Positions 17,635 to 26,048 of a stretch of 64,000 bases of DNA are shown one piece after another. The stretch is from Lentzea atacamensis (lineage in GTDB: Bacteria > Actinomycetota > Actinomycetes > Mycobacteriales > Pseudonocardiaceae). The notes under the pieces are model-generated. The model was not told the origin of the DNA and did not search any database. It was given only the letters and a program-made list of their open reading frames with translations. The position numbers and the translations under genes are program-made. The stretch spans positions 1,569,635 through 1,633,634 of the forward strand of contig NZ_QLTT01000001.1 of assembly GCF_003269295.1 (NCBI RefSeq), written 5' to 3'. Positions within the stretch are counted from its first letter, which is position 1, and every line of letters starts with the position of its first letter.

Positions 17635-18840
17635 GTGAATCTGTCTCGACGCACCCTTCTGGCTTCTGCCGCGGCCACTCCCCTGCTCACCGGAGCCGGA
17701 GCAGCGTTCGCTGCGGGGGAAGCCTCGGCCTCCCCCGCCAAGCTCCGCGGCGCTCTCGACTACGGCCTGACCAAGCTGAAGGCGGTCGCACCGGGCATCA
17801 CGTCGTTCCCGGAGATCACCCGGTTCGAGAAGTGGACGTACGTCGCCGACGGCGGCTGGATCGGCGGTTTCTGGCCTGGCACGCTCTGGCTCGCGCACCT
17901 CGACAGCGGTGACGCGCAGCTCCGCGCGCTGGCCGAGGCCGCGAACGACAGGCTGGCGCCGCGCCGGCTCGAGCCCCGCGACCACGACCTGGGCTTCCTG
18001 TTCTACCCGTCGTGGGTCACCGCGTACCGGCTCACCGGCGCCACCAAGTGGCGTGACGGCGCGGTCGACGCCGCGAACACGCTGATCCAGCGCTGGAACC
18101 CCACCGGCAGGTACATCCGCGCGTGGGGCAGGCTCGGCACACCGGGCAACGCCGGCCGCGTCATCATCGACACGATGATGAACCTGGACCTGCTCGCGTT
18201 CGCTACCGAGCAGACCGGCGACCGCAAGTTCATCGACATCGCGATCGCCCACGCCAGAACGACTCAGACGCACTTCATCCGGCCGGACGGCTCGACCCCG
18301 CACGTGTTCGACTTCAACCCGGACACCGGCGCGGCGATCGGCCCGAACACCGTGCAGGGCTACAGCCCGACGTCGTGCTGGTCGCGCGGCCAGTCGTGGG
18401 GCATCTACGGCTTCACGACGATGTACCGCCGCACGGGCCTGCGCGAGTTCCGCGACACGGCCCGCAAGATGGCCGACTTCGCGCTGAGCGCCATCACGCC
18501 GGACCACGTGCCGGTGTGGGACTACCGCTCCCCGTTGGGCGCCAACGACATCAAGGACTCGTCGGCGGGCGCGATCCTGGCGTGCGGCCTGCTCGACCTG
18601 GCCGCGGTCACCGGCAACGGCCGCTACCGCGAGCGGGCGCTGAAGATCCTCGACGGCCTGGTCGGCACCTGCCTCACCACGAGGTCGGCCCGCGCCGAGG
18701 CGATCATGGCCCGCGGCACCCGCAACCGGCCCTCGGAAGACGGTGTGGAGGTCTCGCTGCCCTACGGCGACTACTACCTGTTCGAGGCGATCCTGCGGGT
18801 GCTCAAGCCCGCGCAGGTCGCCAAGGCCATCGGCCTGTGA
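17635..18840 (+). CDS. Tat-exported GH88-type unsaturated glucuronyl hydrolase
   Basis: The product has 401 residues. The N terminus carries a Tat signal (SRRTLLASAAATPLLTGAG) with likely cleavage near residue 27. The rest is an (alpha/alpha)6-barrel. The two acidic residues expected in GH88 are visible: Asp118 in HDLGFLFYPSW and Asp179 in VIIDTMMNLDLL. The family removes the unsaturated uronic acid left by polysaccharide lyases from oligosaccharides. No lyase is adjacent. The start is GTG at 17635. The closely related GH105 family is a possible alternative, but the HDLGF motif favours GH88. Confidence 0.88.
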   Translation: MNLSRRTLLASAAATPLLTGAGAAFAAGEASASPAKLRGALDYGLTKLKAVAPGITSFPEITRFEKWTYVADGGWIGGFWPGTLWLAHLDSGDAQLRALAEAANDRLAPRRLEPRDHDLGFLFYPSWVTAYRLTGATKWRDGAVDAANTLIQRWNPTGRYIRAWGRLGTPGNAGRVIIDTMMNLDLLAFATEQTGDRKFIDIAIAHARTTQTHFIRPDGSTPHVFDFNPDTGAAIGPNTVQGYSPTSCWSRGQSWGIYGFTTMYRRTGLREFRDTARKMADFALSAITPDHVPVWDYRSPLGANDIKDSSAGAILACGLLDLAAVTGNGRYRERALKILDGLVGTCLTTRSARAEAIMARGTRNRPSEDGVEVSLPYGDYYLFEAILRVLKPAQVAKAIGL

Positions 18841-18844
18841 TTTT

Positions 18845-18893
18845 GGCGTCTGCAAGTACCACCGTCCCCAGGTCGGTGGTACTTGCGGACGCC
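18845..18893. terminator. Bidirectional hairpin terminator
   Basis: GGCGTCTGCAAGTACCACC (18845-18863) and GGTGGTACTTGCGGACGCC (18875-18893) pair at 18 of 19 positions around an 11-nt loop. It sits between convergent genes and lacks a T-tract. Confidence 0.8.
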
Positions 18894-18901
18894 GTTACCA
18901 G

Positions 18902-19456
18902 CTACTTCTCGATCACGCGCGCCGTCGGGCCGTTCGACCACGTGGCCTCCAAACGGGACAGGCGGCCCTCGGCGTTGCGGAAGTTCACCACCAGCGGCCC
19001 ACCCGGCTGTTCGACGGCCACCGACCACCCGTCGGCCGGCGTGGCCGACAGCGCTTCCACCCCCGACGGGCGGTACCGCACGACCACGTCACCGCCGCGC
19101 AGGTGGAACGCGTGGACGTACGAACCGTCCGGCTGCCATTCCCCCTCGGGAAGTTGAGCCGAGGAGGGACGTCCATCCGTACTACTGGGAGGAGCCGGAA
19201 CAGACGAGCTGATCGCAGGAGGCCTGGTGGACGACGAGGGCGTGACGGGTGACGAACTGGCAGAGGTGCCGGTCGCGGGCACCGCGACGGTGATCGACGT
19301 GACGGTCGGCATCGGCAGCACCCCTGGACCCGCCGTGGAGCCCACCGCCGCCACCGGCGCCGGCTCCATCGCCGAACGGATCCCGAACCAGGACAGGCCG
19401 ACGGCGACCGCGGTCACCACCGCCCAGGCGACCAGGTATCCGACCGACCGTCTCAC
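18902..19456 (-). CDS. Membrane-anchored extracytoplasmic protein of unknown function
   Basis: The product has 184 residues. One N-terminal transmembrane helix (about 6-25, YLVAWAVVTAVAVGLSWFG) is followed by a long linker rich in Ser, Thr and Pro (about 35-100) and an 80-residue beta-rich C-terminal domain containing HAFHLRGGDVVVRYRPSG. The C-terminal domain is therefore predicted outside the cell. The GTG start at 19454-19456 is supported by AGGAGGG about 9 bp upstream; an ATG further upstream lacks a site. It is divergent from a two-component system with only 25 bp between starts, so it may be the sensor's accessory protein or target (inference). Confidence 0.78.
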   Translation of the reverse strand: MRRSVGYLVAWAVVTAVAVGLSWFGIRSAMEPAPVAAVGSTAGPGVLPMPTVTSITVAVPATGTSASSSPVTPSSSTRPPAISSSVPAPPSSTDGRPSSAQLPEGEWQPDGSYVHAFHLRGGDVVVRYRPSGVEALSATPADGWSVAVEQPGGPLVVNFRNAEGRLSRLEATWSNGPTARVIEK

Positions 19457-19481
19457 TGCGACGACCCTCCTGTAGCGACTC

Positions 19482-20147
19482 ATGGCATCAGTACTGCTGG
19501 TCGAGGACGACCCGGTGGTGCGAGCGGCGATCACACGCGCTCTCACCGGCCAGGGCCACATGGTGCACGGTGTCGCGCTCGCGATCGAGGCTTTGCGCGA
19601 AGTCACCGCCAACAACTACGACGTCGTGGTGCTCGACCTCGGGCTGCCCGACCTCGACGGCGGTGACGCGCTGCGGATGATCCGGGGTGTCACGAACACC
19701 CCCGTGGTGATCGCTACCGCCCGCGACGACGAGCAGGAGATCATCCGGCTGCTCAACGCGGGTGCGGACGACTACCTCGTCAAGCCGTTCTCCAGCGAGC
19801 ACCTCGGTGCCCGCGTGCAGGCGGTGCTCAGAAGGGCCCGCGACAGCAAGCAGCTCGTCGTCGGCGGGCTGGAGATCGACGTGGACCACCGCAAGGCCAC
19901 TGTGGACGGACGGGAGCTGTCGTTGACGCACAAGGAGTTCGAGCTGCTCTCGTATCTCGCCGCACGCTCGGGCGAGGTCGTCCCGCGCGCCGAGATCCTC
20001 GCCAGCCTGTGGCCGTCCACTCGCGACGACCAGACGCTCGACGTCCACCTGTCGTGGTTGCGCCGCAAGCTCGGTGAACGGGCCGCGCAGCCGCGTTATC
20101 TGCACACCGTGCGCGGCGTCGGCGTGCGTCTGGTCGCACCGAGATGA
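19482..20147 (+). CDS. OmpR-family response regulator
   Basis: The product has 221 residues. The receiver domain (about 3-115) has the acidic pair VEDD, phospho-acceptor Asp52 in VVLDLGLPD, and the KPF motif (VKPFSSEHL). The DNA-binding winged helix (about 125-220) has LTHKEFELLSYLA and the RGVGVRL end typical of OmpR/PhoB. It overlaps the histidine kinase gene by ATGA, so the two are translationally coupled. Its start lies 25 bp from the divergent membrane-anchored protein, whose promoter it could control. Confidence 0.93.
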   Translation: MASVLLVEDDPVVRAAITRALTGQGHMVHGVALAIEALREVTANNYDVVVLDLGLPDLDGGDALRMIRGVTNTPVVIATARDDEQEIIRLLNAGADDYLVKPFSSEHLGARVQAVLRRARDSKQLVVGGLEIDVDHRKATVDGRELSLTHKEFELLSYLAARSGEVVPRAEILASLWPSTRDDQTLDVHLSWLRRKLGERAAQPRYLHTVRGVGVRLVAPR

Positions 20148-21427
20148 GGCGGTCACTGGTGCTGGTCGCTCTCGCGGCGACCAGCATGGTGGCGTTGGCG
20201 TTCCTCATCCCGCTCGCCATCGTCACCAAGAAAGCCGCGTACGACAGCGCGATCAGCGAGGCCGAGAAGCAGGCCGCCGCCCTCACGCCGGCGCTGCTGA
20301 TCACCACGAAGGCGCCCGAGATCCGCCAGGCGATCAGGAGCACCCGCTACGGCGGCCAGCAGCGGCTGGCCGTGCACATCAGCACACCGGCCCCCAACAC
20401 CTACGGCACCTCGCACATCACCGCGGCCAACCTGCAGGACGCGCAGAACCTCGCGAGGGCGTCCACTCTCGAACGCCCGGACGGCGTCGCCTACCTGCAA
20501 CCGCTGGCCACCAGCGCCAACGGCATCGTGATCGTCGAGGCGTTCGTGCCACGCGAACAGCTCACGCACGGCGTCATAGGCACGTGGTGGGCGCTGGCGG
20601 GGGTCGCTGTCGGACTCGTCGCCGGTTCGGTGTTCGTCGCAGACCGGCTGGGTGCGCGGGCGGTGAAGGCGACCCGCACGCTGGCCGAAGGTGCACGGAG
20701 GATGGGTCAGGGCGACCTCTCCGTCCGCGTGCCGGTCAAGGGACCGCCCGAGCTCAAGGAGGTCGGGCAGGCGTTCAACGCCATGGCCGAACGCGTCCGG
20801 CACCTGCTCGCCGCCGAGCGCGAGGTGGTCGCCGATCTCTCCCACCGCCTCAGAACGCCTCTCACCGCGCTCCTGCTGGACGCGGACACCCTCGGGAGGG
20901 GTCCAGGCGCGGATCGGGTCCGCGAGGCCGTCCAAGGACTGGAGAGGGAGGTCGACGAGATCATCAAGGCGGCCCGGTCCGGTCTGGAGCCCGGCAACAC
21001 GGCCGTGGACGTGGCCGGGGTCGTGCGCGACCGGCTGGTGTTCTGGTCCGCGCTCGCCGACGACCAGGAACGGCCGTGGACGATCCGCGGCGCCGACCGG
21101 CCCGCACACGTGCCGCTCGCCCGCACCGACCTCACGGCCGCGCTGGACGCGTTGCTGGGCAACGTCTTCCGCTACACGCCGGAGGGCACGAGGTTCGCCG
21201 TGACGCTGGTGCACCAGGCCGACCTGGTCGCTCTCGTCGTCGAGGACGCGGGGCCGGGCATTGCGGACGTGGAGCGCGCGCTGCAACGCGGCGCCAGCGG
21301 CGGTGGATCCACCGGGCTGGGGCTCGACATCGCCCGCCGCGCTGCGGAGAGCACGGGTGGTTCTCTCCGCGTCGACCGCGGGCCGCTGGGTGGGGCACGC
21401 GTGCAATTGAGGCTCCGGAGGCTCTAG
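20144..21427 (+). CDS. Membrane sensor histidine kinase
   Basis: The product has 427 residues. Two transmembrane helices (about 5-27 and 145-166) enclose an extracytoplasmic sensor of about 115 residues. A HAMP domain (about 168-222) leads to HisKA with His234 in DLSHRLRTPL, then HATPase with GNVFRYTPEG, DAGPGIAD and STGLGLDIA. It is coupled to the upstream response regulator by a 4-bp overlap. The sensor domain has no motif I recognise, so the signal is unknown. A strong hairpin follows the gene. Confidence 0.93.
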   Translation: MRRSLVLVALAATSMVALAFLIPLAIVTKKAAYDSAISEAEKQAAALTPALLITTKAPEIRQAIRSTRYGGQQRLAVHISTPAPNTYGTSHITAANLQDAQNLARASTLERPDGVAYLQPLATSANGIVIVEAFVPREQLTHGVIGTWWALAGVAVGLVAGSVFVADRLGARAVKATRTLAEGARRMGQGDLSVRVPVKGPPELKEVGQAFNAMAERVRHLLAAEREVVADLSHRLRTPLTALLLDADTLGRGPGADRVREAVQGLEREVDEIIKAARSGLEPGNTAVDVAGVVRDRLVFWSALADDQERPWTIRGADRPAHVPLARTDLTAALDALLGNVFRYTPEGTRFAVTLVHQADLVALVVEDAGPGIADVERALQRGASGGGSTGLGLDIARRAAESTGGSLRVDRGPLGGARVQLRLRRL

Positions 21428-21454
21428 GGCCCTGGTCAGGGCCGGAAAAGAACA

Positions 21455-21499
21455 CCGCCGGCGGCGCGGACCGTGGGACGGGTCCGACGCCGCCGGCGG
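21455..21499 (+). terminator. GC-rich hairpin terminator after the two-component operon
   Basis: CCGCCGGCGGCGCGGACC (21455-21472) pairs with GGTCCGACGCCGCCGGCGG (21481-21499) with one bulged base and an 8-nt loop. A smaller hairpin precedes it at 21428-21443. Confidence 0.75.
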
Positions 21500-21746
21500 G
21501 CACCGGCCGGCTGCGCTGCACCGCTGCCGCACCACCGAGTTCCGAGCAGGAGGGTGGAACCCGATGAGCAGTGCGCGCTTGCCATCCCACACCGGTGTTA
21601 CGAGGTGGATCTCAGCCGGGGCTCTCGGCGCCAGGTGTGGGGACCGGCGTATTCAAGGAGGTCTGTGTGATCGTTTTTCGTGATCTGACACGAAGTTAGC
21701 CGACGGCCCGCCGTCGCCAATCCACCGTTCAGACGATTAATCCGTT

Positions 21747-21800
21747 TTAAATATATTTAAGTTCGCCCGGTCGGCTGTCCTCGCCTTAAGTCTATTTAAG
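21747..21800. promoter_or_regulatory. AT-rich region with TTTAAG repeats upstream of the first DUF4360 gene
   Basis: In a 424-bp gap without a gene, 21720-21805 is strikingly AT-rich for this genome. It holds the perfect palindrome TTAAATATATTTAA (21747-21760) and the inverted pair CTTAA (21785-21789) and TTAAG (21796-21800). TATTTAAG occurs twice. This is probably the promoter and a regulator site for the gene starting at 21852. Nothing else coding is seen in the gap. Confidence 0.5.
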
Positions 21801-21851
21801 ATAACGTCGCTGCCACGCCGCCATCCCATCCCCCGAAATGAAAGGCGCCTC

Positions 21852-22475
21852 ATGCTCAGTGTGATGGCAGCTACGAGTTTGGCACTGTCGCTCCTCGTCG
21901 CCCCCGAGGCGCCGAGTGCCGCCGATGTCGTTCCTCCCGGCAAAATCACCGTCGACGTCGTCACGGTCAACGGTTCCGGCTGCCCCGCAGGAACAGCGGC
22001 GGTAGCGGTCGCGGACGACAACACGGCATTCACGGTCACTTACAGCGACTACACCGCGCAGGCCGGCTCCGGATCGGCCCCGACCGACTTCCGGAAGAAC
22101 TGCCAGCTGAACCTGCGCGTGCACTACCCGCAGGGCTTCACGTACGGGATCGCGAAGGCCGACTACCGCGGGTTCGCGCACTTACCCAGAGGCGCGAAGG
22201 GCATGCAACGCGCCAGTTACTACTTCTCCGGCCAGTCGTCGACCGGTACGAGCACGCACAACATCGCCGGCCCCAAGACCGACAACTGGCAGTTCACCGA
22301 CACGACCGACGTCGCCGAGATCGTCTTCGCGCCGTGCGGCGCGGTGCGGCACCTCAACGTGAACACCGAGGTCCGCGCGTTCACGAACTCCTCCAACCAG
22401 GCGGCGTTCGTCTCGATGGACTCGACCGACGGCAGCGTCAACACCCGCTACCAGTTCGCCTGGAAGCGATGCTGA
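21852..22475 (+). CDS. Secreted DUF4360 protein (copy 1)
   Basis: The product has 207 residues. A hydrophobic N terminus (MLSVMAATSLALSLLVAPEA) acts as signal peptide, though it lacks basic residues. The mature part matches the DUF4360 pattern: ITVDVVTVNGSGCPAGTAAV, TDFRKNCQLNLRV, GFTYGIAKADYRG and the late STDGS segment before a terminal Cys. Conserved cysteines suggest disulfides outside the cell. It is a paralogue of the gene at 23604 (about 60% identical by eye). The leader GAAAGGCGCCTC before ATG is shared in form with the paralogue. The function of the family is unknown. Confidence 0.88.
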   Translation: MLSVMAATSLALSLLVAPEAPSAADVVPPGKITVDVVTVNGSGCPAGTAAVAVADDNTAFTVTYSDYTAQAGSGSAPTDFRKNCQLNLRVHYPQGFTYGIAKADYRGFAHLPRGAKGMQRASYYFSGQSSTGTSTHNIAGPKTDNWQFTDTTDVAEIVFAPCGAVRHLNVNTEVRAFTNSSNQAAFVSMDSTDGSVNTRYQFAWKRC

Positions 22476-22490
22476 GCGAATTCGATCACG

Positions 22491-22534
22491 GAGTGCCCCC
22501 GGTGTTCCACCCAGAGTGAGCGCCGGGGGCTCTC
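22491..22534 (+). terminator. Hairpin terminator after DUF4360 copy 1
   Basis: GAGTGCCCCCGG (22491-22502) pairs with CCGGGGGCTCTC (22523-22534), 11 of 12, around a 20-nt loop. No T-tract. Confidence 0.6.
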
Positions 22535-22676
22535 ACCGTGACCCGCACGTGACTTTTGACGGGCGAGTCAACCAGGCCATTGCTTCCCGCGTATACCCAT
22601 GTAGATTCCCGACTCACCGCGACGGCCATTCGGGTGACCGTCGTTGGCTCGCGCGCCGCACGCGAACGGAGGCTGC

Positions 22677-23189
22677 ATGCAGGTGAACGCCCAGACCGCA
22701 CAGGTTGACGACCTGACACTCATCGCGTTGCCCACCGCGGTGAACTGCGCGGATCTGTTCGTGCGCTTCACACTCAGCGAGTGGCGGCTGCGCAACATGA
22801 TCGACGACTGTTCCGCGGTGGCCTGCGCCCTGGTGGAGGCGGCCATCGAGTCCGCGGACCCCAAGACCTCGCGGCTGATCACCCTGCGACTGCGGCTGAG
22901 CGGCGACTACCTGGTCGTCGAACTCGAGGCGGCCAGGTTCACGATGCCGCCGACCTCGCCCGATCTCCGCACCGGCGAGCTGCAGCTCGGTGGCGGCGTG
23001 AAGCTGATCTGGTGCGAGCTCCCGCTGCCGACCGGCGTGAACGCCAACGCGGTGCCGCTGCCACGGCGCGAACCCCGCCGCTCCCCCGCGGCCGAGGCGC
23101 TGGGCGACGAGCCGGACGTCGACCCCGAGCTCATCCAGCGGATCCTGTTCGGGCTCGGCGGCTCCATGGGCGGCGGTCCCCAGCGGTAG
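22677..23189 (+). CDS. RsbW-like ATP-binding protein with C-terminal extension
   Basis: The product has 170 residues. Residues about 15-125 look like a divergent GHKL ATPase: FTLSEWRLRNMIDDCSAVAC and ALVEAAIESADP match the helices around the N-box, but the usual Asn and the glycine-rich lid are poorly kept, so ATP binding is doubtful. A proline- and charge-rich tail (about 126-170) ends in FGLGGSMGGGPQR. The start is ATG at 22677 with GGAGG 4 bp upstream. It lies between two DUF4360 paralogues and is followed by a very strong terminator. It may act as an anti-sigma-like regulator (inference). Confidence 0.72.
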   Translation: MQVNAQTAQVDDLTLIALPTAVNCADLFVRFTLSEWRLRNMIDDCSAVACALVEAAIESADPKTSRLITLRLRLSGDYLVVELEAARFTMPPTSPDLRTGELQLGGGVKLIWCELPLPTGVNANAVPLPRREPRRSPAAEALGDEPDVDPELIQRILFGLGGSMGGGPQR

Positions 23190-23224
23190 GGGACCGAGGT
23201 AAACCGCTCTAGTTCAAGTTTCAC

Positions 23225-23262
23225 CCACAAGGGCGCGTCCAACGGTGGACGCGCCCTTGTGG
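23225..23262 (+). terminator. Strong hairpin terminator
   Basis: A perfect 17-bp stem (CCACAAGGGCGCGTCCA at 23225-23241 with its complement at 23246-23262) and a 4-nt loop follow the RsbW-like gene. It is among the most stable simple hairpins in the window. Confidence 0.88.
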
Positions 23263-23449
23263 TGTCCGCGGGTTCACAACTGTGGACGCTTCACCAATTG
23301 GGTTCCGCATCTCAGACTGCGGTTACTCCGTTCGAGCCGTGTTACATTCGGCGCGGCGCGTGGACCATCAGGTTCCTGAATGGCGTTCTTTCGGTACGGA
23401 TGGCAATTCACCGACGACGGCCCCGCCTCGCCCATTGGTGCGGTAACCG

Positions 23450-23479
23450 ATCGACCACAAAAAGTGACAAATGGTCGAT
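23450..23479. promoter_or_regulatory. Inverted repeat upstream of DUF4360 copy 2
   Basis: ATCGACCA (23450-23457) and TGGTCGAT (23472-23479) form a perfect pair 14 bp apart, about 125 bp before the start at 23604. The 340-bp gap around it holds no convincing gene. TTGACT follows at about 23485. This may be an operator and promoter; the factor is unknown. Confidence 0.4.
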
Positions 23480-23603
23480 GCGCATTGACTTCGGCTAACG
23501 CCCGGCAATGTTGCTCTGGTTGGCGGAGGTTCGTTAACACCCTTTCCGATACGGTCTCGTATCACGCCGCCCGACATGTCCCGCACATTCGGAAAGGTGT
23601 CTC

Positions 23604-24233
23604 ATGATTAGCACGTTGGCTGCGGCCGCTCTGGCTCTGTCCACCATCGTCATTCCCCCGGTCGCGGATCCGCCCCCGACGGGCCAGATCACCATCGACG
23701 TCGTCACGGTCAACGGCTCCGGCTGCCGCATCGGCACGGCCGCCATCGCCGTCTCCCCGGACAACAAGGCTTTCACGGTCACCTACAGCGAGTACATGGC
23801 CCAGGTCGGCCCGGAGGCGCGGCCGACCGATTTCCGGAAGAACTGCCAGCTGAACCTCAGGGTCAACGTGCCGAGCGGATTCACCTACGGAATCGCGCAG
23901 GCCGACTACAGAGGCTTCGCCCACCTGGAGCGGGGAGCGAAGGGAACGCAGCGGGCGAGCTACTACTTCCAGGGAATGTCGGACAACGACCAGCGCACCA
24001 AGTCCTGGAACGGCGCGATGAGCGACGACTGGCAGGTGACGCACAAGACCGACGTCGCCTCCATCGTCTACCACCCGTGCGGCGCGAAGCGGAACTTCAA
24101 CATCAACACCGAGCTCCGCGTGGACAGGGGCACGTCCGACCCGAAGAAGACCAGCTTCATGGCAATGGACTCGACGGACGGCTCCATCGAGACGATTTAC
24201 CACTTCGCGTGGAAGAAGTGTCCGAAGGCGTGA
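23604..24233 (+). CDS. Secreted DUF4360 protein (copy 2)
   Basis: The product has 209 residues. The N terminus (MISTLAAAALALSTIVIPPV) is a short signal peptide without basic residues, as in copy 1. Conserved blocks are ITIDVVTVNGSGCRIGTAAI, TDFRKNCQLNLRV, GFTYGIAQADYRG and MAMDSTDGS, ending in a Cys-containing tail (WKKCPKA). GGAAAGG precedes the ATG. It has its own long upstream region and terminator, so it is expressed separately from copy 1. The middle part, between ASYYF and the CGA segment, diverges most between copies. Confidence 0.88.
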   Translation: MISTLAAAALALSTIVIPPVADPPPTGQITIDVVTVNGSGCRIGTAAIAVSPDNKAFTVTYSEYMAQVGPEARPTDFRKNCQLNLRVNVPSGFTYGIAQADYRGFAHLERGAKGTQRASYYFQGMSDNDQRTKSWNGAMSDDWQVTHKTDVASIVYHPCGAKRNFNINTELRVDRGTSDPKKTSFMAMDSTDGSIETIYHFAWKKCPKA

Positions 24234-24260
24234 CCGAATAACCGAACAGCCTGGCCGCCG

Positions 24261-24297
24261 GGCCCCTTGGTCTCCCGCCACACGAGACCAAGGGGCC
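24261..24297 (+). terminator. Hairpin terminator after DUF4360 copy 2
   Basis: GGCCCCTTGGTCTC (24261-24274) and GAGACCAAGGGGCC (24284-24297) form a perfect 14-bp stem with a 9-nt loop, followed by TTCC. Confidence 0.88.
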
Positions 24298-24471
24298 TTC
24301 CGCTGTGCCCGCGGCACTTCGACGGGAACGCCGATCTGCGGGCAACCAGGTGTTCCCCCAAGGGGCAAACCTGGGACAAGTAATGGCCAGACAGCCTTTC
24401 CGCCGCGATGAAAACCTTTACGTGCAGAATCAGAGCGTTCCTCGGGCAACGCACAAAGCACCGGAGCAGCC

Positions 24472-25133
24472 ATGAAGGTGGACACAGTCGTATTCGACCT
24501 GGACGGAACCGTGGTCGACACGCTTTCCGGGACCACGCGCACCCTGAACATCGCTTTGCGCTCATACGTGCTGATGGAGTTCACCGACGACGAGACGCGA
24601 GAGCACATCGGCCTGGGCGACAACGCCCTGGTGTGCGCGGCGCTGAGGAAGTCGGAGGCGTCGCCCGATCTGGCCGGGGAGGTCCAGGAGGCGTACCTGC
24701 GGGCGTACGCGGCGGATCCCGGCCATCTCGCGGTGGTGCACCCCGGCGCCGAGGTACTGCTGAAACGCCTGCGAGCGCGTGGGGTGCGGCTTGCCTTGTG
24801 CACCAACAAGTCCAGCCGCATCACCGGCGGGATGCTGCGCACGCCGGGGCTGGACGGGGCGTTCGACGCGGTGGTGAGCGGGGACGAACTCCCCACCGCA
24901 AACCGGATCCGCGGCATCTGCTGGAAGCGGTCCGCCGCGCGGGTGGCACGGCGGCGCTGATGCTCGGTAGCAGCATCAGCGACATCCGTGCCACCCGCGC
25001 GGCGGCGGTTCCCGTCGTCTGCGTGTCGTCCGGCTGCGGAATCGGTGGCCTGCGGCCGGACTCCTGGATCGACAGCTTCGACGACGTCGAATCAGATGTT
25101 CTGGTTCGCGAAGCCCTTGGTCGCGATCTTTGA
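24472..25133 (+). pseudogene. HAD-family phosphatase (Gph-like), broken by a one-base frameshift
   Basis: Frame 1 from ATG 24472 encodes FDLDGTVVDT (HAD motif I) and LALCTNKS (motif II), then runs into missense and stops at 24960. The expected PDPRHLLEAVRRAGG continues in another frame from 24903 to the stop at 25133. One base is missing near the AAACC at 24900-24904. The joined product would be about 220 residues, normal for phosphoglycolate phosphatase-like enzymes. Motif IV reads GSSISDIRATRAA where GDSxxD is expected, so a metal-ligand Asp is also lost. The 3' end overlaps the convergent gene by 42 bp. Decay is likely, though an assembly error cannot be excluded for the frameshift. Confidence 0.78.
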
Positions 25134-25919
25134 CAACATGCCCTGCCACACCGAGGAGCTGGTGTGCGGGTCACCCGTCACGCCGAGCGCCGACTTGAGG
25201 CCGTTGAACGCGTTCTGCGTGTTCGTGCCCCAGTCGCCGTCGATCACCAGGCCGGAGCCGCGGAAGTTGTTGCAGACGGCCTGGACGAACTTGGTGTCGG
25301 ACTCGGAGTCCTTGAGCACGCGAACCGGCATGCCACCGAAGTCGGCGTGGATGTGGTCCGCGTGGTCGGCGTTGTACCAGCCGTCGAGCACGTAGCGGAA
25401 CCGGCGGCGGCACACGGCCTCCGTCGCGAGGTAGCGCTTGCGGATCGCCGCGTTGCTCGACGCGTGGTGCTTGTCGAGCGGCGAGATGGTGTTGCCGCCG
25501 GACCAGCGGACGTGGTCGAGGTCCATGGCGGTGCCGGCGCCGTGCTGGCCGGGCTTGTTGACGTAGAAACCGGCCGAGACGATGTAGCTGATCGAGCCGT
25601 AGCTCGACGAGAGCGAGCGCAGGTCCCGGATCCAGGCGACGAGCGCGTTGTAGAACGCGTCGGTGCACTGCCAGTTTCGCGCGGTGGTGTTGCCGCGGTT
25701 GGACCGCCAGTAGTAGACCGGCGTGCCGTCGATCTTCTGGAACGTCATCATCGCCAGCGCGCCGGCCTCGGCGGCCCGGATCTCGGCGTCGGTGTGCTGG
25801 TCCCCGATCTTCGGGTCGGCGCCCGCCAGTCCAGGAGCGATGGTGGACAGACCGGCGAGACCGGCGACGGCCGCCGCGCCCGTGACGAAGCCGCGCCTGG
25901 TGACGTTGTTTTCGAACAC
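25092..25919 (-). CDS. Tat-exported D,D-peptidase-like protein (M15/extensin-like) with binding-like tail
   Basis: The product has 275 residues. The Tat signal is TRRGFVTGAAAVAGLAGL (about 8-25). The central domain has the zinc ligands of the M15/extensin-like fold: HGAGTAMDLDH and HADHIHADFGG. The C-terminal part (about 215-270, LVIDGDWGTNTQNAFNGL) resembles a peptidoglycan-binding domain 1. It should cleave or bind cell-wall peptides outside the membrane. The start is GTG at 25917-25919 with GGGAG 7 bp upstream. It overlaps the broken HAD gene at its 3' end. Confidence 0.83.
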   Translation of the reverse strand: MFENNVTRRGFVTGAAAVAGLAGLSTIAPGLAGADPKIGDQHTDAEIRAAEAGALAMMTFQKIDGTPVYYWRSNRGNTTARNWQCTDAFYNALVAWIRDLRSLSSSYGSISYIVSAGFYVNKPGQHGAGTAMDLDHVRWSGGNTISPLDKHHASSNAAIRKRYLATEAVCRRRFRYVLDGWYNADHADHIHADFGGMPVRVLKDSESDTKFVQAVCNNFRGSGLVIDGDWGTNTQNAFNGLKSALGVTGDPHTSSSVWQGMLSKIATKGFANQNI

Positions 25920-26048
25920 CCCAGTTCTCCCTCTGTGTCCTAGCCGGTGCGGACAGGAGGAAGGCCTGTCTCACGAACCGGCCCGAGGGAGTCTAGGGAT
26001 CGTGTTCAGAACGGGGAATGCGGCCTGACCTGCGGTTTTCCTCTTCCT

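Noticed and set aside
21473..21670. Short Arg-rich plus-strand frame after the histidine kinase
   Set aside because: It reads through the terminator hairpin and has low-complexity sequence.
23259..23498. Short plus-strand frame in the gap before DUF4360 copy 2
   Set aside because: No ribosome site, atypical codon use, and it begins within a terminator hairpin.
24895..24910. Programmed -1 frameshifting in the HAD gene
   Set aside because: The site (GCAAAC) is not a canonical slippery heptamer and no stimulatory structure is seen; simple base loss is more likely, and motif IV is also damaged.
25905..25935. Second LexA box near TTCGAACACC upstream of the Tat-exported peptidase-like gene
   Set aside because: The half-sites are 6 bp apart instead of 4 and the right half is incomplete.
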